Shown here piece by piece: positions 20,758 to 31,676 of a stretch of 64,000 bases of DNA. The stretch comes from Nansenia antarctica (Eukaryota > Chordata > Actinopteri > Argentiniformes > Microstomatidae), in contig OZ022353.1 of NCBI GenBank assembly GCA_963989245.1, positions 24,612,524-24,676,523 of the forward strand. The letters run 5' to 3'. How positions within the stretch are numbered: position 1 is the stretch's first letter; each line of letters starts with the position of its first letter. Under the pieces are notes generated by a model. That model saw only the letters and a list, made by a program, of their open reading frames with translations. It was not told the DNA's origin and made no database searches. Made by a program: the position numbers and the translations under genes.

Positions 20758-22477
20758 GGCCCTGACCACACTGCTGTCAGCCTCAGGCAGTGGGCACAGG
20801 CCTCTCCGTTTGCACAGGTGGGGGGAATGGCTCAGGCAGTATGACTACCATCTCAGGTTCACCCCGGGGAGGGACAACGTAGTGGCCGACCTCCTCTCTC
20901 GGTCTATCGAGGCCCCCACCCCAACTGTCTCTCCGGATGACGACACAGAGCCAGAGCTCATCCAGATGTCGCATGGGCCCCTGCAGACAGCAGTGTCACT
21001 AGAGGAGCTGCAGCGGGAATCGGAACAGGACCCTTTGCTATCCACCCTGCGCACCTACATACGCACCGGATGGCCATCACGGGTGCCGGAGGATCTGGCC
21101 CCGTTCGCTAGAGTACGGCACGAACTCTCATGCTGGGGGGACGTCTGTGTCTCCAGGGGCCTCTGCACTGTGATCCCAAGTGGCCTGCGTGCGGGTGTCA
21201 TGTCCATGGCGCACGAAGGTCATTTGGGCATAGTGAGGGTCAAGCAACGATGCCGCGACCTGGTGTGGTGGCCAGGCATCGACCGTGACATCGAAACAAT
21301 GGTCAAGGACTGTGCACCATGTCTGCTCAGCGGGAAAAGTGGGTTGCCAGCCTCAACACCCCTGCAGCCTACCCCGTGGCCGCCCCGCCCATGGGAGCAT
21401 CTCCAGCTTGATATCTGTGGAGAGATCCATGGCCGAGGGGTCCCGCACCACCAACGCTTTCTGGTGGTGGCATACGACCTCCACTCCAAAAGACCTGAAG
21501 TGGTCCCAGCAGGAACGGTCACAACACAGACCATTATTGACATCCTGGATGGCCTGTTTGCTAGATGGGGTCTGCCACTCACCATCACCACAGATAATGG
21601 GCCCCAGTTCATCTCAGCAGAGTTCTCGGACTTCCTCCGCACCAAGGGGATCAAGCACATCCGCACGGCATACTTCCACCCTCAGGCCAACGTGGGGGTG
21701 GAACGTTTCAACCAAAGCCTTAAAAATGGGATCCGAGCACATCTGTTCCAGGGGTGCACATCCCAGGCCGCACTCAACCAAACACTGTTGCACTACAGAG
21801 CTAGTCAGCATGCAACAACGCAGACCTCTCCAGCATCCCTCATGCTTGGCCGTGAGATGGACTTGCCACTGAACAGACTCAGGTCCCGGGATGCAGTGAC
21901 ACCTGCAGCAGGCAGCACCCGAGATGCTGCTCAAGCAGCAGTGGCCACACATCAGGGGGAGATGAAGCGACGCTTCGACAAGAAACGTGGAGTAAAGATC
22001 ACCACCATCAAGGTGTCCGACTGGGTTCGGGCCCGTAGGCCCCAGCGACATAACAAGATGGCATCTTTCTGGTCTCAGCCCCTTCAGGTGACACGTCAGC
22101 TGGGGCCAGCCACGTTCCTGCTGAGCGACGGATCCCGCTGGCACGCCAGCCGACTGCGGAGGGTGCCTGGTCCTCCTGGGCCTGCCATGGCCACACTGCT
22201 GCCAGCAGCCGGTGCAGCAGAGACAGATAGAACTGTCTCAAAGGCCTCGAGTCCTGTACTGCTAAGGGCAGCTAGGCCGCCCCAGGCTCCGCCGCAGCCA
22301 CTGCCTATGTGGCCTCCACCAGCTCAGCCTCTACCTGCTGTTCCTCTTCCTCACCCTCCTCCACCTAACCCTGGCTTCCTCGCAGGGTCACAGCCCAGGG
22401 GGGAGGTCGATAGGCCACAGCGGGAACGGGCTCGCCCTGCACACCTCCAGGACTATGTCACTAAATTTCACACATAG
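20758..22477 (+). pseudogene. pol: Gypsy B RNase H end and integrase
   Basis: The last block of the gypsy B polyprotein, open to its own stop codon. It contains the end of RNase H (LRFTPGRDNVVADLLSR), an integrase zinc module (AHEGHLGIVRVKQ...CAPCLLSG) and an integrase core with D, D and E in LQLDICGEI, ITTDNGPQF and VGVERFNQSLKNG. A C-terminal module follows (KVSDWVRARRPQRHNK ... GPATFLLSDGSRWHASRLRR), then a long Pro-rich tail. All catalytic residues seen are kept, so the block itself is undamaged; the gene is broken by the insertions and by the frameshift upstream. Confidence 0.94.
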
Positions 22478-22543
22478 GCCTTCAGGCCCTACTCCTGTTT
22501 GACTGTGACTTTAGTTGTTTGAGTTTTGGAAAGGGGGGGGAAA

Positions 22544-22725
22544 TGTTATGTACGACAGTGTCATTGTCTTTGCAGCACTTTGTTGCCATTTACGACGTCA
22601 CGTTACGTACGTCTGTTAGAGCTTTACGACGGTGTGTGTGTGTGTTGTCAGAATGAATGGCACATGGCAGTAAACGGAGCTCAGTTTGTATACCTGTGTG
22701 GATCTACATTTATTAGCACAACACA
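22544..22725 (+). repeat. 3' LTR of gypsy B
   Basis: 182 bp, TGTTATG...CACAACACA, preceded by a purine tract and followed by the gtatc target duplication. It carries the 7-bp cacatgg that the 5' LTR lacks. Confidence 0.95.
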
Positions 22726-23120
22726 GTATCTCTACCTTTGATTGTGTTTACTTTGTCTTTATACTTTTATGGCTAATTACAATATAATAAGACTTATATC
22801 ACTATTAGATTCATTATATATTATCTTATTCCACCAGAGTTATGAGTATGCACACACATAAAAGCAATGAACATTCAACTACACCACAGATACAGTTAAC
22901 TATTTACTTATAAGATATACAGTATGTACACCAATACAAACATGTGTTTTTTACAATTCAACAGTTGGTCTTGAGACTATCACCCCAGAATTATCAGTTT
23001 CATGATGAATATCACCTCCCAATATAAAACCCTAGGCTTCAACCGGTCGTAATATAAGTGAAATAATAATGAATGTGCACACAATGTTTTACCAGAGTCA
23101 TATGGTGTATGCCGGATTCA

Positions 23121-23200
23121 AACTCGGGTGCCTTGAAACAAACTCGGGTGCGTTGAAACAAACTCGGGTGCGTTGAAACAAACTCGGGTGCGTTGAAACA
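23121..23200. repeat. 20-bp tandem repeat x4
   Basis: Four head-to-tail copies of aactcgggtgcgttgaaaca; the first has a c for g (gtgcctt). Confidence 0.95.
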
Positions 23201-23306
23201 AACTTTGCGCCAAATGCGCATGGAGGAAAAAATCATGTTGCTCGCTCGCACAATGGCAGCCGCCTCCGCGAGGGAGCCGAGTGTGATGAGAAGGGAGGAT
23301 GTGGTT

Positions 23307-23406
23307 CTATACAACTCACTCTAGATGTTTATATACAACTCACTCTAGATGTTTGTGGTTATATACAACTCACTCTAGATGTTCTATACAACTCACTCTA
23401 GATGTT
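23307..23406. repeat. ~22-bp tandem repeat x4
   Basis: Four copies of atacaactcactctagatgt with variable 3-9 bp joints (tttat, tttgtggtt, tct). Confidence 0.9.
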
Positions 23407-24010
23407 TGTCCATCAGCGTGGTCCACTTGTATGTCAGTACGATGTGTTCTAGGGTTCGACCTATAGCTAGCCCTCTTCGAGCTAGCCTCTCGGTCCCTCG
23501 GTCACACAATGCGACTTCTCCACTAACGGCACACAACACAAATATACTACTGCCCAGTTCCCCCAAGAGTCACTCATCGTTCCTCTTCCCAACAGAACCC
23601 GTAGCAGAGCTTAAACTGAGTGTTTTACCCACTGTAATATAGTTGTTTCTTCAAGCGGCTATCAAACAGTATTCTCTCCTTCACCATTGCCTCGTTTCTC
23701 TCGTCTCTCTCATTCTCTCGCCCTTTGACCCTCACCTTGACACCTGACCCAGCTATCATTGGCTTAGAAAATAACCAAATGTAAACATTTACATATTAAT
23801 TTAGTTTCTTAAATGTATTTAAATTAAAATACATAAGAAACATTTCCCACACTGGGATCATATTATAAAATAACAAATTACATGTTACATCATGTAAATA
23901 ACCAATACATGACCATAACCATGACATTTCTATGACTATTGCACCAGATGCAATATCAAATCTTAGTTTGAAATATCAAATAGTTTTACACCTTTTAACT
24001 CCTATTTATT

Positions 24011-24289
24011 CTAGGAAATATTATATTTCCATAGGGCTACATGTAGTTGTCTGTTAGCTTCAGTTAAATATTGTGTTTTATCCATAATAAAACATTTTGA
24101 CCCCTTGTCAGCATTGATAGCTATGTCCTGATTACATTTTAATTTGGTGAATGCTATTCTTTCACCCTCAGACCCTTCTGCCTGAGGGAAGATCACCTTC
24201 GCCTGCGCCACCAGTTGTTTGCGGATGGCATTGGGCTGCTTCTTCCTCACTGAGAGTACCACTTTCTGAGTCGTGGGGCAAGGCTTCAA
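24011..24289 (-). pseudogene. Penelope-like (PLE) reverse transcriptase fragment?
   Basis: A 92-aa minus-strand frame contains IAINADKGSKCFIMDKTQYL and TEANRQL. It resembles the 'ADKG...vvMD...Y..ea..qL' segment upstream of the reverse transcriptase domain in Penelope-like elements. Nothing else of the element is recognisable. It could also come from another retroelement. Confidence 0.45.
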
Positions 24290-24563
24290 CTTCTTAACAC
24301 TAGGAAAGCTGTGAGGTGTTAAACAGCGCCAGTGAGTACAAAAAAAATCTACCTTTGCACTCGATCAAATTTCAGGACCCTCCTTTCATGACTTTTCCTA
24401 GATATGTGCGTTCTACCACCCAGCATCTTTACATTTTCAAAATCGAGTTAGTATAAAGCGATTTTGCAGTATTTCTGTGTGTGTCTGTGTATTTGCATTG
24501 GAATTCAGCTGCCATCTTTTTCTCCAAGGCTGCAATTCTCTTTTATATCAGCAGAGGGAGCAA

Positions 24564-24564
<1 letters not shown>

Positions 24565-24618
<54 letters not shown>
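24565..24618. repeat. (CA)n microsatellite
   Basis: About 27 perfect CA units followed by the duplicated aaggggacacaca-type flank. Confidence 0.97.
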
Positions 24619-24619
<1 letters not shown>

Positions 24620-24825
24620 GGGGACACACACAAGGGGCTTCAGTGGATAAGACTGATATTTGTAAACATATATAGGCTAAATAAAGCAATAGGGATACAT
24701 AAGATATGTATATGTACAGACAGTTATGAAAATTATAAACTGTACAGTATGTCTCCCAATCCCTTCAGACGTTTGAAGTGCTGCCTGTCTATAGTGCTGC
24801 CTGTACTCATCAACGTATATTATAA

Positions 24826-24930
24826 AAATATATATATTTATAATATTGTATATAATGTCTTTTTTGTATATCACTGTAGACCACAGTCTCACTCACATAT
24901 ACACAACACATAACACAACACTGTTGTGTA
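24826..24930. repeat. Direct repeat, copy 1 (partner at 26519)
   Basis: Shares tttataatattgtatataat, atcactgtagaccacagtct and cactcacatatacacaacac with 26519-26609 in the same order. Both copies end near the palindrome acaacactgttgtgt. Confidence 0.9.
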
Positions 24931-26518
24931 TAATAATAATAACAACTGTAATACACAACAGGCAAGATGGTTGTAGCCTACATAGATATATACACAGATT
25001 AATATTTGTACACTCGTTTTCGAACATTAGATAGTTGATTTTGGCAACATTGTAGTAGCCAATTGCAGAGTGTATTAATAATTTTGTTTGTTTCAATCCT
25101 CAGTGTGTTCATTTTATAGTGTGCAGTGAACAAAAAATTGATAATAATCGTTTTCGAACATTATACTACATTACCCATGCTGCTTAGCGGTGATGTCAAA
25201 TGATGTCACGATGATTATGCCTGTTGCAACACTGCGTTACCACAATCATCCACAGAACGCTGCCACCCCCCACAGCGGGAACACGGATGACCACGGCAAC
25301 ACAATGCTGCAACACCCATCACCTTCCTTTTCAATAATAGCAATCAACCATCATTCAGACATATACATATCTTATGCATCCCCACCGCCATGCCACAAAC
25401 ATGAGTCCCACGCAGCGCCGAAGACCGAACCCGAGCACAACGTGTGCCCCCCGCGACGGTGACTAAGTTGTGCAGCAAACTCTTGGCTATGTACTGTTGA
25501 CAAAATACATCCAACATCTAAATAGCAAAAAATATCGTTTTAGTAATATTGTTACTAACGTCAGAACATGAGAGTTCTCTCGAGGAATCTCGCATACTAT
25601 TTACGGTAGTATGTAGAGCTGAATTCGACCCTAAGAGAGACTCCTTCGGTCTTGCAGACTCCAGAGGGATAACGTATATAACATTGATCCAACGTTACTG
25701 TATGATAATATTGCATAAATCATAAAACAATTGTTGGGTGAATAAACTGTCTCTTGCCGTGAAATGTGTACATCAAATAAAATGATGTCGGTGATGATTA
25801 TGCCTGTACAGCGCTGTCAATTTTCAAATAATGCTATAGGCTATATATCTATCTACCCTCCCTCCACCCCCACCCAGAGAGCTTTGGACTGTCTGGATAT
25901 GAACACTTGAACACTTGATCTCTGCACTTTATATTTATATTAATTATGACTCTTGCTCTTAATATGAACACCAATATATATATATATACAAAAGTAGAAA
26001 GTGAATAGGAGGTCGCCGGAGCGCTCAGTGTGGGCGCTGTCAGGTACAATTAGTAGTCTCCTAATCTCGCTACAGTTTGAGCGAGACTGTAACTGTCATT
26101 GTTTGAATGAATGAATGAATGGTCTTTATTGTCATTGACTGTCAGCCCCTAAAACTGCTGTAAGCTTGAGAGCCGTGTTTGAAACCCGCTTGGCTCCCCT
26201 TGGGAGGTGTGGGGGATGGAAGCCGCATCCTTTGTTTGGCTGATCTGCGACAATCATCGAGAATAAGATTACCATCCCCCATGCTTCAACCATTACATCA
26301 AGTGAATGGAACTGACTTTAGAAACGAGTTATTCTGGTTTATTTCCGAGGACTAGTATGTGTGTATTCCCACAGGAAAGGCCAAGGATTTCCACTTACAC
26401 ATGTGTGAGGAAACGTAACAGCGTTTTGTTACAGATCTGTTCGCAAATGTTCCATTTGTTCATTTGCTTTATTGAGGTGACTCTGCGAAATGACAATAAC
26501 TAAACAAGTCCTGACAAC
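24931..26518. other. Non-coding, LTR-like scraps, no gene
   Basis: No gene was recognised. At about 25165-25195, ctacattacccatgctgctt followed by agcgg matches part of the gypsy A LTR (3747-3777). The motif gatgattatgcctgt occurs at 25210 and 25793, and cgttttcgaacatta at 25014 and 25149, so the region looks like repeat debris. A (gaat)n run and tctttattgtcattg near 26105-26140 resemble a LINE tail. Confidence 0.4.
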
Positions 26519-26609
26519 AAAAATATATTTATAATATTGTATATAATGTTTCTTCTGTATATCACTGTAGACCACAGTCTCACTCACATATACACAACAC
26601 AACACTGTT
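26519..26609. repeat. Direct repeat, copy 2 (partner at 24826)
   Basis: Second copy of the segment described at 24826-24930, with small differences (gtttcttctg versus gtcttttttg, and a shorter acacaac run). Confidence 0.9.
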
Positions 26610-26616
26610 GTGTATA

Positions 26617-28629
26617 ATACAGTTTTCTCAGTCGCTTTGGTGCATTTCTCACATCACTATTAACATTTGCACAACAGTTGAATAGATTAAATCTACAGTG
26701 GGTTACACATTACTGTATTTAGTGAGGTAAATAAGTACAAGACGCTGAATAGTTATGTTTCACATTTTTACTGCATATGCTCTTTGCAATTCAAATGTGT
26801 TCACAGCATTGTGCAAAAGAAAAATACAAACTTATTTACAACAAACATAAGAAACACCCTTTGGGTAGTGCTGTGCACAACTGTAAACAATATTGCAGTA
26901 CTTATTGGACATACAACATACACAGTACTGTAAATGATTCATTCGCATCCAGACGTTCCTGTCTGTCTGGCCACATATTTTCATCAACATCACAGCGAAT
27001 ATCATCCCTGGCAATGCAGCGAGGAAAGTATCTCCTTGAGTGGCGAATCCACCCTCTGCAGGACTGTGCTGTGATGTCATCACATGCTGCATCCATGGCT
27101 GCTAGCAAGGCCATTTGGGTATGTGGATGCCGGTCATATACCTTCCACCTCCAGGCAGAGAAAAACTCCTCTATTGGATTCAGGAATGGGGAGTAATTAA
27201 TAATTTAATTTAGTAGGGAGGGAGATATTCCACCAGCATCCTTTCATGTGCTGCAAACCACTGTCTGACCAGATCTGAGTGGTGAAAACTCACATTATCC
27301 CATACAACAACAAACTTGTTCAGATGGTCTCCATTTAGATCCCTCTCATTCTCAGGGATTATGTCCCTGTAAAGAGTGTCTAAAAAAGTCAGCAGATGTT
27401 GTGTGTTGTATGGACCAAGACAGGGTATATGGGTGAGGACGCCGTTTTCTGAGACGGCTGCACACATTGTAATATTCCCTCCTCGTTGGCCTGGGACATC
27501 AGTGGCTCTCTGTCCAATGCGATTTCTGCCACGCCTTCTACCTTTTGCCAGATTGAAACTCACCTCATCAAGATATATGAATGTGTGCAGCGGTTCCCTG
27601 CCGTCCAGTTCCAGTACATGCTTTATCCCAGAATAGAGAGAGAGAGAGAGAAACTATAACAACTTTTCCTGTGTAACATAATGCATTTTGGACAACATAT
27701 TGTACAGTATGAACTGTCATGTAACCAGTTTACAGCACTGAACATTAGAGTATGCATAGAACACATAAATGTTTTACCTGTACATACTGGTGACGGATCT
27801 CCTTCACTCTGTCACTGTTCCGTTCAAATGGCACATTATACAGTTGTTTCATGCGCATTTCATTTCTCCTAAGCACTCTGTCAATTGTAGAGATTGAAAC
27901 GGATTCAATATTGCCAAAGATATTGTCATCCTCTATAACAGCGCTCTGGATCTCTCTCAACCTTATAGCATTGTTTGCAATCACCATTGCACAAATGGCT
28001 TCCTCTTGTTGCGGAGTACAAATGGGCCCTCTTCCACCTCTGTGAGGTTGTCTTGCAATCCAATGTGGTGCAGAGTAAAATTTGAGTAATGTACAGTAAA
28101 CATGAGATATACTGCTTTAACCCATATTACTGTAGTGTACAATAACAGTGCTTCCCACTTGTAAAATGCTGCAGTACAGTACCATACTGTAAATATTGCA
28201 AATATTTACTGTAACACTACTTTACACTACAATACAGTAAATATGTGCTGCAGTAAATCTGTAAATCTAAATGTAAAATGTAAAAAGTGACGACAAGTTC
28301 TTGTTCCACTGTAAGCTTCATGTATGACAAAATGACAGTAGTGCAGTGCAGATAGTTTAGTGCTGAATTACTGTCCAATATACACACCTGTTCTCCCGAC
28401 GAAATGTTTGAATAATTGAATTCACAGTGGTTCTCCCAACATTTGGCTGCACCCTTCGACCAGCCTCAGCCATTGTGAGGCCGTGATTGACAACATGGTC
28501 CACAATTGTAGCCCTAATTTCATCTGAAATCTGCCTATGTACTTGGCCTCTTCTTCCTCTTCCCCTGTTTTGTCCCCTTACCCTTCCTCCCCGCATCCTC
28601 GCCCCTCTTCCACGATGCTGACCTTCCAT
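26617..28629 (-). pseudogene. Tc1/mariner (IS630-type) transposase with introns, broken
   Basis: Minus-strand exons: 28390-28629 encodes an Arg/Gly-rich start and a helix-turn-helix (ISDEIRATIVDHVVNHGLTM...AGRRV). 27779-28050 encodes the second DNA-binding part (PQQEEAICAMVIANNAIRLR, ISTIDRVLRRNEM). 27212-27625 encodes the catalytic core with IYLDEVSFNLAKGRRR and VVVWDNVSFHHSDLV. 26930-27188 encodes NPIEEFFSAWRWKVYDRHPH and an Arg-rich end. The D, D and E are visible with about 35 residues between the last two. A 20-bp A/T insertion (taaattaaattattaattac, about 27192-27211 region) splits the core between YLPPY and the NPIEE motif and shifts the frame. The left end near 26617 (acagttttctcagtcgcttt) may be an inverted end; the right end was not found. 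Confidence 0.8.
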
Positions 28630-28856
28630 TTCTGTGTCACAGTATTGTTGAAATGGTACACACTATGTCCTGCTCGGTTCATATATGCTTGCCAATTGAG
28701 GGTTCATGAGATTCAGCTCTGAGTGACTGTGGAGAAGTGGCTTATCATTGGTTACAATGAATGCTTCACACACTCCTCCTCATCAGTGAAAGCTGAGGTT
28801 CACCTGAGAGAAATTGTTTTTTTTTTTGTTTTTTTTTATGAATGAAAGTGAAACCG

Positions 28857-28995
28857 CAGGGTGCGTTCGTAAATTCGCTATGAGAGCGCCGGAGCGCACA
28901 CCGGGTTCCATGTCATAAAGGGACCAGGTAATTTGATTGGACAAGAGGCATTCCATGGGTGCTGACCAGATTTCCAGGGCGAATTTACGAACGCA
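28857..28995. mobile_element. Small inverted-repeat MITE (hAT-like)
   Basis: Left arm cagggtgcgttcgtaaattc (28857-28876), right arm gcgaatttacgaacgca (28979-28995); 17 bases are perfect inverses. CAGGGTGCGTTCG is a common hAT-type terminus in fish. The right end lacks the final ccctg, so it is slightly truncated, and no 8-bp duplication is visible. Confidence 0.7.
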
Positions 28996-30869
28996 TGCTA
29001 GCGAACTTATAATATATAAACGGGTTATTTTGATAAACTGGACACATTTTGGGAATATATGTGTGGTGGCCTGGGAAAACCCTTCACATGGTGGCATTTT
29101 GACATTTTCATTTTTTAATATTTCCATAAATTAGAAGTTCTCAGCTATTCATAACTGGTTGAATGACTGAGATAGCCCTTTATTTTAAAAAGTTATGAGC
29201 ATTTTAATGTAGCATGTCAAAAAAAGTGAAAGGGGAGAAATCCTCCCCTTTCTCCTCCGGGTCGGGGGAGGAGCCTATGCCGATCGGCCGGTCTCGTTAG
29301 TCTGCTTGTGATGCGGTGGTAGTCTGCTTGCCTCGTCGGTATGCGAGGGACAGATCCATTTGTGTGTCTTCTAGTTAAGATGTTATTACTTTATGCTTAT
29401 TGTGAGCATCAGTAAACTGGCAATAACACAGGTGGAAGTATCGTCTCTCCTTTCGCTCATGTGTGCGTGCGTTGCTTAACTGAGAATGAGACACGTTCAA
29501 CGTGATGTTGTTTCGCTAGCAAACTACCCGCCACAAAAACATAAAAATAAGTACTTTCTCTTTTGTTTTCTTAAAATGTTTATTCACCATAATGTAGTAT
29601 GGAGTTCAAAGTACTAGAATACCACATAATATCAAAATCGCCAAAATCGCGATTTCCATCTATATTTGCTCTTTGCCACGAACGAACCCAGGAATTCTGG
29701 AGAGATTTGAGTCTCCTACTACCACCACTGGTTGATAGACCTCCGAAGACCACTGAACTGACTTCTGATTTGGTTTTGGGATGGTTTTGGGATGCCCGAT
29801 AGGTTTCTGCAAGGTAAGTCTGGGATCACGATCTACAATATCCTCTCAATCGGTCTCTGGGCTAGAAGGGGCCCTCACCCCCAAGGTTGGTCTTTCTCCC
29901 TCATCTACCAGCATCTGTGACTCTGACAGTTGCACCGCCATGTTAGTGATTGGCGCCACCACTTCCTTCTCACCAGGTTCAGGTAAGTTCATAGTCTGTG
30001 ACTCACTACCTTCCTCCAAATGAGATACCTCCGAGAGTCTCAGATCGACAGATCGTCTCAGATCGACTCTAGGCCGGGAAGTATGTGTCATGGTCAAGGC
30101 TAGGGCCAGGGTCGGGTCCAGGGCGAATGTCCTGGTTAAGGTTAGGGCCAGGTACCAGAGCTATGGCCAGAGTCAGGGCCTGTGTCAGCACTATGCTGAG
30201 GGCCGAGTTTCGAATCAGGGTCCAGGTTAGGGCCTTGTGTGGCTCTACGGGACATAAGACTAGGTCTAGAGGGTCTGGGGGATCTTGGGAGACTGGGAGG
30301 ACTCCCTTCTCCACCAAGGTTAGGGTAACAAGGTCCGTAACTCCCCACTGGAGGCAAGTTCGGCCATTCTAGGTCGTCCAAGCCACCCACAGTTCATGGG
30401 CCCTGTGTGGAGGGCTGGATACTCCCCTCAGTCAAAGTTGTTAGGGTGGTAAGTGGTAACAGAGGTTTTGGTGAGACAACGTTTGTATCTGGCTCTACCA
30501 TACCACTGCTTTATCCAGGGCCACTCTCTACCATATGCCACTGCTTCATCCAGGGCCACTCTCTCCAACTAGGGGAGGTCCTGTAGGCTAACTACAAACA
30601 CTGAATCATAGTGGTCTTTTAGGATATTCATGTTGTTTGTCATCCACTCATCAGTGTTGAGTTTCACTATAGCTGTATATCAGGGTGGGGAGAGGAGGGT
30701 TTGATGAACAGGGTAAATGTATTCACCTGCCTCAACATGCCTACTGGGAATCTTCCCGACTGTATGGATTCGTCTAATACTTTGGCATGATGGATAGTTT
30801 GAAGCAGCTTATTTTTATTTTTTTTAAAGATTTTCGACTTTGTTTTGTTGTTGCAGGTTTTGTACACCA
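28996..30869. other. Non-coding region, weakly repetitive
   Basis: No gene was recognised. At 30080-30260 there is a degenerate array of agggccaggt / ggttagggcc-like words. At about 30506-30570, ccactgctttatccagggcc is followed by a near copy ccactgcttcatccagggcc. Long minus-strand frames here (rich in P, G, D, L) follow this repeat and are not convincing proteins. Confidence 0.45.
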
Positions 30870-31142
30870 GGGGGGTATTCCACGAAGCTCGATAAAGTTC
30901 TAAGCCTCGATAAAGTTCTAAGCCTCGAAAATGTTAGCTTGCGTTCGGTGCCATCAATGTGGCTCAAATAATTCGCTGCTTGGTTGAGCTCCTTCTGAGT
31001 CAGATATAATTAGCCTGCTCGCGACCAGGCTAAAACACAGGCTATGGTAAGACGCGCGTCAAAAAAGCCTCACAGGCGGAAACTAAACCCCGAACGACAG
31101 TTCCTCATGTGTCTTTTAGGAAATATTAGTTCCCACTTCACA

Positions 31143-31290
31143 CGAGATAGATAGATGGATAGGTTGACTGTGTGATAGATAGATAATTTGATATTTTGAA
31201 AGTGTGATCGATCGATAGATAGTTTGATTGTGTGATAGATAACTTGATATTTTGAAAGTGTGATAGATAGATCGATAGATCAATAAAGAA
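31143..31290. repeat. GATA-type microsatellite/minisatellite
   Basis: gatagatagatggatag-type runs alternate with two copies of gatattttgaaagtgtgat (about 31190 and 31245). Short frames of S/Y/I on the minus strand are repeat translations. Confidence 0.85.
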
Positions 31291-31345
31291 AAGAGTGTAA
31301 AAAAAAAGAGTAATTGTCTCAACTTGCATTGCTGTCATAACAGTG

Positions 31346-31420
31346 GTCTGGCTGGCGTAGTGGTTAAGGCAGCCGGCTGGAGTTCCAAAGGTTGCGAGTT
31401 CGAGACTTGACTAAGTCATT
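31346..31420 (+). ncRNA. tRNA-like sequence 1 (SINE head or tRNA pseudogene)
   Basis: gtctggctggcgtagtggtt begins a tRNA-like unit with an A box tggcgtagtggttaag (31353-31368) and a B box ggttgcgagttcgagac (31390-31406), the normal spacing of about 35 bp for a pol III promoter. The acceptor stem does not pair convincingly and the anticodon cannot be called. A functional tRNA is unlikely. Confidence 0.5.
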
Positions 31421-31589
31421 CTTTTTCTTTTTTTTTTTACATTTAAACGAAGATTTCATGCAAAGGTTTCAAACACCATTGTAATCGTGTCAGTTCTTGT
31501 AAATTAGCCTGCACCATAATTGTATAGCCTACATACTTTTTTAGATGAGATTTTAGATTAGATTCAGACAAGTAAATGCAGTAAAAAGT

Positions 31590-31676
31590 GCGTCTGAAGA
31601 GGGATTTGAACCACCGATATAAAATGACGAATAAATCCTATGGCAGCGGTCGATACCACTAGGCCATTGTGGCAAT
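31590..31676 (-). ncRNA. tRNA-like sequence 2, opposite strand
   Basis: Read on the minus strand: gccacaatggcctagtggta holds an A box (tggcctagtggtat), and ggtggttcaaatccctc a B box. Spacing between the boxes (about 40 bp) fits a tRNA-like pol III promoter. It points toward tRNA-like sequence 1, with about 170 bp between them. No perfect cloverleaf was drawn. Confidence 0.5.

Larger units (their letters stand above)
4680..22725 (+). mobile_element. Ty3/gypsy retrotransposon B, complete but with nested insertions
   Basis: Two LTRs (4680-4852 and 22544-22725) are flanked by the 5-bp target duplication gtatc at 4675-4679 and 22726-22730. Removing the hAT MITE, the copia element and the MULE tandem, each with one copy of its target duplication, leaves about 4,580 bp. 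That is a normal length for a compact gypsy element. A single gag-pol frame then runs through except for one extra A near 7443. The purine tract gaaagggggggga before 22544 is the polypurine tract. Gag style and short LTRs suggest the Mag-like group, but this is a judgement from memory. Confidence 0.95.
22731..24010. other. Non-coding region with two short tandem arrays
   Basis: No gene was recognised. Apart from the two arrays listed separately, it is A+T-rich DNA without long frames. A CT-rich stretch (ctcgtttctctcgtctctct region) lies near 23690-23720. Confidence 0.5.

Noticed and set aside
30069..30390. Pro/Gly/Asp-rich minus-strand frames
   Set aside because: They follow a degenerate short-word repeat (agggccagg type); no conserved domain and several overlapping frames look equally protein-like.
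31346..31676. Two functional tRNA genes
   Set aside because: A and B boxes are present but acceptor stems do not pair convincingly and no anticodon can be assigned, so they are listed as tRNA-like only.
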